Below are positions 9,896-17,260 of a stretch of 17,260 nt of DNA, in pieces. The stretch lies in NCBI GenBank assembly GCA_000787465.1, contig JSYX01000692.1, forward strand, positions 1-17,260, in the 5' to 3' direction. The position numbers and the translations under genes were made by a program. Within the stretch, counting starts at the first letter, position 1; each line of letters opens with the position of its first letter. This stretch comes from Thermomucor indicae-seudaticae. Taxonomy: Eukaryota > Mucoromycota > Mucoromycetes > Mucorales > Lichtheimiaceae. The notes under the pieces were generated by a model. It worked only from the letters and a program-made list of their open reading frames with translations. It did not search any database and was not told the origin of the DNA.

Positions 9896-12800
9896 ATGGA
9901 GAATCGGGCCTTGCCAGAAAACAGCGATCAAGCTGTAGGCGCCGTTAACAACGTCCAGCTGGTCTGGAACGTCCAGTCCGGTGAGACCTTTGGTCTCACT
10001 GCGGAAGAACAAAGCGCTGCTCCGCAGCAAGGTGAGTAACCTGCTCTTGGTCATGGAGCCGTGTCTTCCATATGCTAATCTCAAACTTTCAAGAAGACCC
10101 TTTTGCCGTCGCTGGTCCCGCGTTTCCCTCCGTGCTGTTGCCGCAGCAAACATCGGCGCCAGCCTCTTACGTGTCGTCTCTCGGGCAGAAGCGCTCACGA
10201 TCTCCCGAGCAGACTGACCTCGAGGAAGATTTTCCCGCCAACAAGGCGTTGCGAGGCGGAGGAGACACGCGCGTCCCCGGGAGCGCTGCCGAGGAAGAAC
10301 AGCGTTTCTCTGAAGAAGGCATTGCTATGGAGCTGGCAGGATCGCTTGAAGAGCCAGCTGCAGAGACGACGCGCGGCTCGCGACCGCAGCTAAATTTCCA
10401 CCTGACCAGGGACCGCTTCAACTACCGGTTTTTCGATACTTCTGTGCCCGGTAACGCTTCTGCCCCTCCTGTGTTGGTTACTCCTTCTTCCAGAAGTGAA
10501 TCGGAGGATACTACTGCTATTGGCAACCCCATGAAGCATCGTCTTGATATTACGGGCTTACAGAGATTAACAATCGCCATTCTTCGTCGACTGGGCGTTG
10601 TCCTTACTTTGGAAGAGCTTTCCACAGTCCAAGTTGGAGAGCCGGACGAGAACGATTCGCGTCAAGTACTCCCTGTAGCAGCTATGCAAGTCATTACAGC
10701 TATGATTCTGGGCACATCTGGCGACAAGGACGTTTCACAAACGGAAGGTTCGCAAATATCCAATGGCGACCTCGTCGCGATCCAGCGCTTGGTGATCGGC
10801 GGCCTGCGTCTTAAGAACATTTTCATTCAGCCAACTGTTCCCAAGCAGCTTCTTACAGCCAGTGCTACGGCCATACCTGAACCTACCGAGGCGAGTACCT
10901 CGCAAGTAGTAGAATCACGTCCTCGTACCTTCATTGATCTTTCCTATGTGCGATACGATCTGCCCATCAACGTCACACGACTGTTCCTGCGAATTTATCG
11001 CTTTATTCTCAACATGTTGTTCACGACTCCTGATTGTTGGCCTTTTGTGCAACCGGTGCCTGCTTCTGCTTTCTTGTATCATCAAGAGATCAAGTATCCC
11101 ATGGATCTTTCTACTGTGGAACAAAACGTTTGGCGCGGAAAATACACGACGTTCGCCAAGTTTGAAAAGGACATCCTCTTGATCTGGCGAAATGCTAAAA
11201 CATTCCATCGAGATACTGGCACAATCCCAAAGCACGCGGACAAATTGAACGCACTGTTTCGAAAGACCGTGCAGGATTTAAAAACACAGATCAGGTAAAA
11301 AAGACCCTATCAGTCCCTTAGTCAGTCTTTGTAATAACACTTAATTGATTGTAGGGCGCCTAGAAATAACCAGCAGAAAGCGGAATTTCGTTTTGACCCG
11401 TCTCAGCTGTTGCCAGAAGAATTTGAAATCACAGATTCCCTCTTGTCTCGCTTATTCACGTGCAAAAGGTAATTGGAATGGTCCTGCTTTAGTTATGTTG
11501 ATGATCTGCTCACAACGGAACAATAGCACTGTCTACACGATCTCCGCCATGTCTCCTAACGAGGAAAAAGCACGTCAGCGCGGTCTTGCCAGCGAGAAGC
11601 AGCTTTATCTGCAGTTGAACGGACCCTTTTTTGAAGCTGTCCAGAGGATGAAAGAAGATCCTATTGGAAACCACGCTGTCTTGCCGCGATTCTACATTGC
11701 GAAAAATCGAACAATCCTCGAACAAGCTGGCCAATATGGCGTCTTGGCTATATTTTACAACACTCGTGTGAAACGTTCCGCGTCCAAGAAACATCAGGTG
11801 GAGACTGACATTGTCGTCGCGTATCCTGCTAGCCGGCTGTATGATATTGTTCAACTGAACGAGGAAACTGATGAATTTGCTCCGAAAGCGTGGATCCACC
11901 TGCGACCACTCCGAATTATTGAGAACGCGACGTTTGAAGTGAACGAGGCGATCGACAGAGATTATTTTCGGCGAATGTATGCCACGGGCAGAATTTCTCC
12001 GGCTATGATCCGCGCAGGAAATGAAAGTATCGAGACTAAACGTTTATTGAGGGTGATTGCGCGTACAGTTTTATCGTTAACGGAAGAAGAGGACCGAGAG
12101 AATGAGATGTTGATCGAGAGTGCAGTGGCGGAGCAAAAGTCCATTAGTAAAGGGAAGTCGGCTCGTAAGACAACGGTCAAAGAAGAAGATAAAGAAGAAT
12201 CATCATCGTCAAAAGTTGAATCGAAGAGTGCGCGCAAGACTACGGTCAAAGCAGAGGAGAGACAAGGATCACCCAAGGTTGATACGAAGAGCGTACAAAG
12301 AAGAGCAGCCAAGTCGCCGTCAGGCATAAGACACACCGCACACGAGAATATTTTGGCAGCTCAGCAGCCGACAAGTATACCCGAGAATACACGCGACGTC
12401 TGGGTACGATTATTTGAAGGTAAATTTGAACGGCGCGTTGTGTTTGACTACAAGTCTTTCTAACATGTCTCCCTAGCCTGTAGAAGTAAAGGGGTGGATG
12501 TGGCGAATGTACAAGAGAGATATAAGAATCTAGACTGGTGCTCCCCGAATTCAGAAGGATTCTTCAAGCAGGTGTATTTCCTAGAGGATGTTGTGGTGCA
12601 GATGTTTCGACAAATGACCATGTATCAAAGGATTACAGAAGTGGCATGCTTAATGTGAGTTTCGATAGGGCGCTGAGTGGTGATACTCTCTCTGTACTCA
12701 AACGCTGTTTAGGAAACTACGGAATTTGCCTCATATGGCGCAGATGCGAGAAGTTATGTACAATGATCGGGGTGATGTCGTTGGGTTATCGATGGAGAGG

Positions 12801-13892
12801 TATGTGCTTTGACTGTGTTTATCAGAAAAGAGTGATCCTTCTGGCTTGCTGACGCCCTGAGTAGATATCAAATTACGTTGAAGCAATATGCACATGTGCA
12901 TTCACATCACAGACTTACTGCCCATCAGAAGTATAATATTATACACCAAATGCTTGTTTGCATGAAGACGATTCACGAAGCTGGTCTTGCGCATCGGGAT
13001 CTCTCAGAGGTCAACTTCATGGTAAACAAGGTCGATGGGCAGCTTGAAGACGGAACAGACAATGTTCGTCTTTACCTTATCGACTTCGGCAAAGCCGTTT
13101 TTTGCCGACCTGATGACGTGCGCGAATGGTTCGTTGATGTCCCCCGAGCCGAATGGGAATATGACGGGGATGTTGTACCAGAAACAAAGGAAGAATTGGA
13201 CGCGTGGTGCGAAACACTGCCATGGGTTAAAGGAAAGCCGGATCATGGATACCGGATGTACAGGTAAGTCGGTGGAACTAGCAAACTTCGTTCTTAGGGA
13301 AGGATATTGATACTAGGAATGTAGATCGATTCAAACATTACCCAAAACTCGTACAGATAACCAAGTCTTACCATGGCTTATTCATCCTCAAGCAGAAGAT
13401 GTATACTCAATTGGTGTGTTGATGTGGAAAATATTCGCAGAGACAGAACCATGGCGTGGTATCTTGGATACAGATTTACAAGGACTACGATATGTCGCAG
13501 AAGATGACTATCGTATCGAACGAGCATTGCAACGAGAAGTACATGGCGAGCTTAGCCGACAGCTTTTGCTAAAGTGTCTGAAAACACGACCACAGGACAG
13601 AGCGACTGCTGCGGAAATCTTGGAATGGATCACAAGGGAAGATATCAAAGCCGCGCTTCTAGAAGAATGGAAGAAGTACTCGTCTGAAAATCGCGCGTCA
13701 AGAAAGGCGAAAACGATGTACGGATTTGAAGATGGCACTGAAGAAGAGAAACGGCGGAAAAAGAGACAAAGAACTGCTGCAACAGCAGGTGGCAGTCGAG
13801 GACGAGGGCGGCCGAGGACAAAGGCAGCGGCGCCTTCTCCTCAACCACCTGACATAGCAGGCAGCAACAGCCAAACGGGTACTGGCGGGTAA
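9896..13892 (+). CDS. Bromodomain, protein-kinase-like and AT-hook fusion protein
   Basis: Exons 9896-10031, 10094-11294, 11355-11468, 11527-12419, 12477-12654, 12713-12799, 12865-13263, 13325-13892; introns are 57-65 nt and all phases agree. The product is 1191 residues. Residues 1-330 are mostly low-complexity. The bromodomain (about 335-440) has WPF at 361-363, PMDL at 381-384 and NAKTFH at 412-417. An unassigned region of about 200 residues follows, then a Lys/Glu/Ser-rich linker with two SARKTTVK copies (695-702, 718-725). The kinase-like domain (about 797-1100) has VVVQ at 820-823 in the beta-3 position, HRDLSEVN at 913-920, DFG at 943-945 and DVYSIGVLMW. The basic C-terminus contains an AT-hook (RGRGRPR, about 1161-1167). 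It is probably a nuclear, chromatin-bound protein; whether it phosphorylates anything is uncertain. I know of no named family with this order. Confidence 0.88.
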
Positions 13893-14112
13893 ATCCCATA
13901 TGTTTCTTTTCCTTTCTTTTTTCCCTTCATCATTAGCAGCTGTACATAACAACAATACTTCTTTATGTTTTATATTATGCGAGCATTTGTACAAAGGTGA
14001 TACCCTCTCTGGCAGTAAATATGGTCATTACATCGCAGTAAACATTTTCCTTCTTCACAGCTGTGCGAAAAGGAGAATTTTTTGTGTGTTCTTCTCTTCC
14101 TTGTAATTTCTA
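13893..14112. promoter_or_regulatory. Short tandem intergenic region upstream of the SNAPC4-like gene
   Basis: These 220 bp lie between the stop of the bromodomain-kinase gene and the start of the SNAPC4-like gene on the same strand. They must contain the terminator of the first and the promoter of the second. T- and CT-rich stretches occur at 13900-13930 and just before the ATG (about 14085-14105), like the leaders of neighbouring genes. No clear TATA box was found. Confidence 0.45.
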
Positions 14113-15763
14113 ATGGGATCACACGAAAAGCGTCGGCAAGAGATTGACCCGGAATGTTCAGAGCCCAGGAGATCGAAGCGATTGAGAGGCATCGACACCC
14201 GACAGGAGGAGACAAAAGAAAATGGTGCCGACCAGGAAGAAGATTATATTCATGGGCAACCGTTCAGTCAAGTTCTGCAGAGCCTCTTAGCCATAACCGA
14301 AGAAACCGAAAAGGAGCGAAATGAGAGAGCCATTCGGGAAGCGCTACGACTTAACGCAGCCATGCAAAGAGTGGCCAAGGAAAAGCTTGCCTGGATCAAT
14401 CAGCAATTGCAAATCAATCAAGAGCTCATTGTTCGTATACTTAAAACGTCATTTTGTGTGGGACATTATGTCTAACAGTCCTTATCTGTAGAGACAAGTA
14501 CGGGCTACAGCACAACACGAAGCTCATTTGCAGAGGAACCGTGTGGAGATCAGCAAAACATACCCAGAGAAGATCGATTTCTTTGTGGATGATAATGGCG
14601 AGGTATTGTTAACGTTCCTCTCATATGAGTGCGAAAAAAACTGAATTTTGGGTGTTGTAGAGACCTCCGCGATTGGCGGCTGCAGATGATGCGCAGTCTT
14701 ATGTGTATGCAGAACGCAGCAGACATTGCAAGTATTCCCCCATTCCCGTCCCCAAGGGTATCTCTTTCTTTCTTCTCTAATGTTGCATGTTATTAGGGTC
14801 ACCAAAGGAACGAACGATGCTGATGAAAGCAGTTCAAATGGAAGCACAAAGAAACATGATACTGGAACTACGAGAGAGGAACGAAGAGTGGCGGTTCTGG
14901 GAAATCAACAGGCTCGGTGCAGAGATTCTTGAGAACTACCCAGTCAACAAACTTAACTGGCAACGAATAAGCGAACTGTATGTCAAGACGCGGAACCCTA
15001 TGGAATGCATGATCCAGTGGACCACACAGGACCATCCAAAGATCAACAAGAAGCCATGGAACAAATCCGAGTCGGCGAAATTGGCCGAGTTGGTCGCGAA
15101 ACACGGCGTGGAGGGTCAATGGGAAAAGATTGCCGTCGAGTTGAACACGAGTCGGACAGCGTCCCAGTGCTTTCGGCATTATCAATCTGAAAAAAACCTG
15201 GCAGAGAGCAAACGGAAATGGACACCGCAAGACGATGAAGCTTTACGACAGGCGGTCGAGATCTTTGGGGATCGAAACTGGCAGCATGTGGCGGCTATGG
15301 TCGGGACAAGGAGTGGGCAGCAGTGTTTGCAGCGGTGGATGAAGTCGATTAATCCGGCTATCCGACGCTCGCGGTGGACTCCAGAGGAAGACGAGGCACT
15401 TAGAGCGGCTGTCGGTGTGTATGGCGTCGGGAATTGGAACAAGGTGCAAAGGCATATACCTGGTCGTACAGACATGCAATGCCGAGAACGGTGGACCAAT
15501 TGTCTTGATCCCAATCTGAAGTTTGATCCCTTGACTGAGGAGGTAATCCGTCCTTCACGGCGTTTGTGGGTGGGGTAGCATGCTAATTTCTTCCTTAGGA
15601 ATGCAAGCGACTCACTGAGCTGGTTGAGAAACACGGTCGCAAATGGTCATTGATTGCCCAGCACTTTCCAGGACGAACTGACAATTACATTTTTCGAACT
15701 TACAAAGCGCTTCAAAAGAATTCACCATTGCCGGGTAGCAAAAAGCAGAAGCAGCAAGATTGA
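14113..15763 (+). CDS. SNAPC4-like snRNA-activating complex subunit with Myb repeats
   Basis: Exons 14113-14430, 14492-14602, 14661-14757, 14797-15542, 15599-15763 give 478 residues. The N-terminus is basic and acidic, then forms a helical region (about 55-130) resembling the SNAPC3-binding segment of SNAP190. A half Myb repeat (NWQRISELY) and four full repeats follow. Each keeps spaced tryptophans or equivalents: KPWNKSE/QWEKIA, RKWTPQDDE/NWQHVA, SRWTPEEDE/NWNKVQ, then a degenerate first helix with KWSLIA. QCRERW and PGRTD motifs are typical. The 4.5-repeat plan matches SNAP190/SNAPC4, the DNA-binding subunit that recognises the proximal sequence element of snRNA promoters for RNA polymerases II and III. 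A plain multi-repeat Myb regulator is the alternative. Two introns are atypical: the first has a GTTCGT donor, and the third is only 39 nt. Confidence 0.88.
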
Positions 15764-15830
15764 AAATGTATACATGCATGTGTTTTTTTATTAGTGTACA
15801 GAAAAGAAAAGATTATGTGTATATATACTA

Positions 15831-16688
15831 CTAGCAAATGATGCAGCAACTTGTAGTTGGTGGTTCTCGTTCTGGAGCTGGTGCCTGGTGTTTGCTTATC
15901 GAACCGGCGACTGACATACGAGGCATGGATGTGAGGGTGGGGGAAGGCGATCTGTCTTTGGAAATCGTTTTACTGTTTTGGTTTATTGTTGGAATGTCTT
16001 GCTCGGGATTTGGAACAGCCGTTGCTTTCGAGGACAACGAGCCAGTCGCGGTATGGTCGCATCCATTGGACGAGGAGGAGGAGGACAACGGATGCCTTGG
16101 AATGTCCGTTGATTTATATTCATGATTAGCGGAAGACAACGGGCGGCTTGCGGTATCTGTTGATGTGTATTCATGATTAGTGGAAGACAACGGGCGGCTT
16201 GTGGTGTCTGTTGATGGATATGTGTTGGAGGGCTTTGTCGGAGACAATGGGTGCGTTGTAGTGTTCGTTGGTGAATAAGCATGATCGCGTGTACTAGATG
16301 GCTTTATAGATCGTGGAGTGCCTTTTGGTGAATAGTTATCACTTCCGCACAGCGCTGGCTGTAAGAGAATTTGTTGTTGATGATGTCTCACGGGCGTTCG
16401 TTTCATGACAGGTTCTGGCTGTTCAGGAGGAGAAGAAGATGGTTGTGGATGGTAATGGCTCAAAATTTTTGAATATCTCGGTCGACCATGCAAAACATCG
16501 TCTTCGTGAAATTCTAAGTAAACAAGCTTGGTTTAGTATTTTGTCCTCTCTTTCTTTATTGTCGAATCATTACCCCATGGCAGGTCCTTTCGTGCCAAGT
16601 CAAAGACTTGAACAATCTATTTCGGATATGAATATCGTATAAGTTGGTGTCTTTCATAGCTGAGCGTTATTTTTACTTGCGTTATCAT
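15831..16688 (-). CDS. Pro/Ser/Thr-rich protein with tandem repeats and C-terminal CaaX box
   Basis: Supported exons on the minus strand: 16688-16677 (start uncertain), 16616-16574 and 16513-15831, joined by two 60-nt introns. The first intron's donor is GTAAAA, the second contains an ACTAAAC branch site. This gives 245 residues from the ATG at 16688. The N-terminal part (VQVFDLARKDLPWGEF, then HEDDVLHGRPRYSK) looks like a compact conserved motif, but I do not recognise the family. The rest is low-complexity with about four tandem 17-residue repeats (STDTASRPLSSANHEY type). It ends in CCIIC, a CaaX box preceded by a second cysteine, so prenylation plus palmitoylation and membrane attachment are likely. 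The 5' end is unsure: the frame stays open upstream into a CT-rich stretch, and an extra upstream exon ending near 16677 is possible. It is convergent with the SNAPC4-like gene, 67 bp between stops. Confidence 0.65.
16066..16272. repeat. Coding 51-bp tandem repeat
   Basis: About four copies of a 51-bp unit lie inside the CaaX-protein gene. The two central copies (TATTCATGATTAG starting at 16117 and 16168) are nearly identical, and the outer ones are diverged. The length is a multiple of three, so the frame is kept and the unit encodes 17 residues. Copy number is expected to vary between strains. Confidence 0.8.
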
Positions 16689-17197
16689 CGACGAAGCGTA
16701 TTTCAAATGCTGGGCCACGAGTGGATGAATTGGGCATAGAAGAGATAGAGAGTGTGTTAAAAAAGAAAGAGAAAGAAACAGATTGGGTCGCAGATATATC
16801 GACTGTTTTCAGACTCCTTGCGTTTGCATTATATAAAAGGCAACTAATAGGTGTGCTTCTTTCGACAATCTTGGCAACGTGCGCGACGTATTACAGTGCT
16901 GGAAGGAAGGTTGGTTCAAGGTCAGCGAAAATGGGTCGGTGATCTGAATTTGAATCACGATAAAATTATAAAATTTGATTGGGTCCTCTCCATGAATATG
17001 AGCCACATCTCATACTGGATTTTTCCTTATGATTTGCGGCAAGCAGACTTCTCTTTGGCGCCCATGAAGAAAGATTTTGCGCCCCAAAAATGAAGGGATT
17101 TCCTTTCGGACACTACAAATCACGTGACATATCTGGGACACTACAACGACGCGCGAAACCACTGCAATAAACTTTCGCCTCTTTTTTTTTGAACACT
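16689..17197. promoter_or_regulatory. Divergent promoter region of CaaX-protein gene and right-end gene
   Basis: This region drives the minus-strand CaaX gene and the plus-strand gene at the right edge. For the minus strand, a TATATAA-type box sits near 16831-16837, followed by a CT-rich tract (about 16742-16780, read on the minus strand). Just below lies an ATG at 16737 that opens a frame of about 27 codons different from the protein frame, a possible upstream ORF. For the plus strand, a TCACGTGA E-box, two direct repeats and a GCGCGAAA element lie within 100 bp of the start codon. Confidence 0.55.
17120..17127. promoter_or_regulatory. Palindromic E-box TCACGTGA flanked by direct repeats
   Basis: A perfect TCACGTGA palindrome lies 71 bp before the ATG of the right-end gene. 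Two copies of GGACACTACAA (17108-17118 and 17136-17146) flank it at nearly equal distances. CACGTG is the site expected for bHLH proteins with an H-E-R basic region, such as the one encoded at 2923-3682, but also for others. Confidence 0.55.
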
Positions 17198-17260
17198 ATG
17201 TCATCTCTGATCAACCAGATTTTTACAACCCCTGAAGAATTAAAAGCCGCAGCTCAAGAA
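17198..17260 (+). CDS. Start of an unidentified gene, cut by the window end
   Basis: An open frame starts at the ATG at 17198 and runs without a stop to the window edge, giving 21 residues that begin MSSLINQIF and continue with an acidic/alanine-rich helix (PEELKAAAQE). The ATG follows a T-rich leader and an E-box-bearing promoter, which supports a real start. Too little is visible to name a family. Confidence 0.5.
   Translation, partial: MSSLINQIFTTPEELKAAAQE

Noticed and set aside
16561..16660. Minus-strand reading MKDTNLYDIHIRN joined to the large CaaX exon
   Set aside because: It cannot be spliced into the frame of the large exon in the correct phase; the alternative frame with two 60-nt introns does so exactly.
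1..17260. CRISPR arrays, operons, phage or insertion sequences
   Set aside because: Spliceosomal introns throughout show a eukaryotic nuclear region; no such bacterial structure is present.

Overview
The window reads as nuclear DNA of an early-diverging filamentous fungus, most likely Mucoromycota (Mucorales-like). The basis is many short GT-AG introns (mostly 56-88 nt, with CTAAC/CTGAC-type branch sites), pyrimidine-rich leaders just upstream of start codons, compact gene spacing, and fungal-type proteins (EFA6/Yel1-like Sec7-PH GEF, GPI-type Ser/Thr-rich protein, ASH1-type SET protein, SNAPC4-like Myb protein). I could not identify the genus. All multi-exon models were spliced by hand. Every complete model closes to a whole number of codons.

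Layout. 1-374: no supported gene. 375-2547 (-): seven-exon gene for a 591-residue protein joining an N-terminal GATA zinc finger to an ASH1-type AWS-SET-postSET methyltransferase. 2548-2922: divergent promoter. 2923-3682 (+): two-exon bHLH transcription factor. 3683-4253: intergenic. 4254-4664 (+): small secreted, probably GPI-anchored protein. 4722-7653 (-): eight-exon Sec7-PH Arf GEF, convergent with the previous gene. 7654-9895: 2.2 kb without a supportable gene, holding three degenerate ~287-bp tandem repeats near its right end. 9896-13892 (+): eight-exon gene for a 1191-residue protein combining a bromodomain, a lysine-rich linker, a protein-kinase-like domain and an AT-hook. 14113-15763 (+): five-exon SNAPC4-like protein with 4.5 Myb repeats. 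15831-about 16688 (-): Pro/Ser/Thr-rich protein with tandem repeats and a C-terminal CaaX box. 17198-end (+): start of a further gene, cut by the window edge.

Four of the genes are nuclear regulators: histone methylation, E-box transcription, acetyl-lysine/DNA binding plus a kinase fold, and snRNA promoter recognition. Fungal neighbourhoods often mix functions, so I do not claim a functional cluster. The most unusual items are the bromodomain-kinase-AT-hook protein, whose bromodomain and kinase both appear to lack a canonical key residue, and the GATA-ASH1 fusion.
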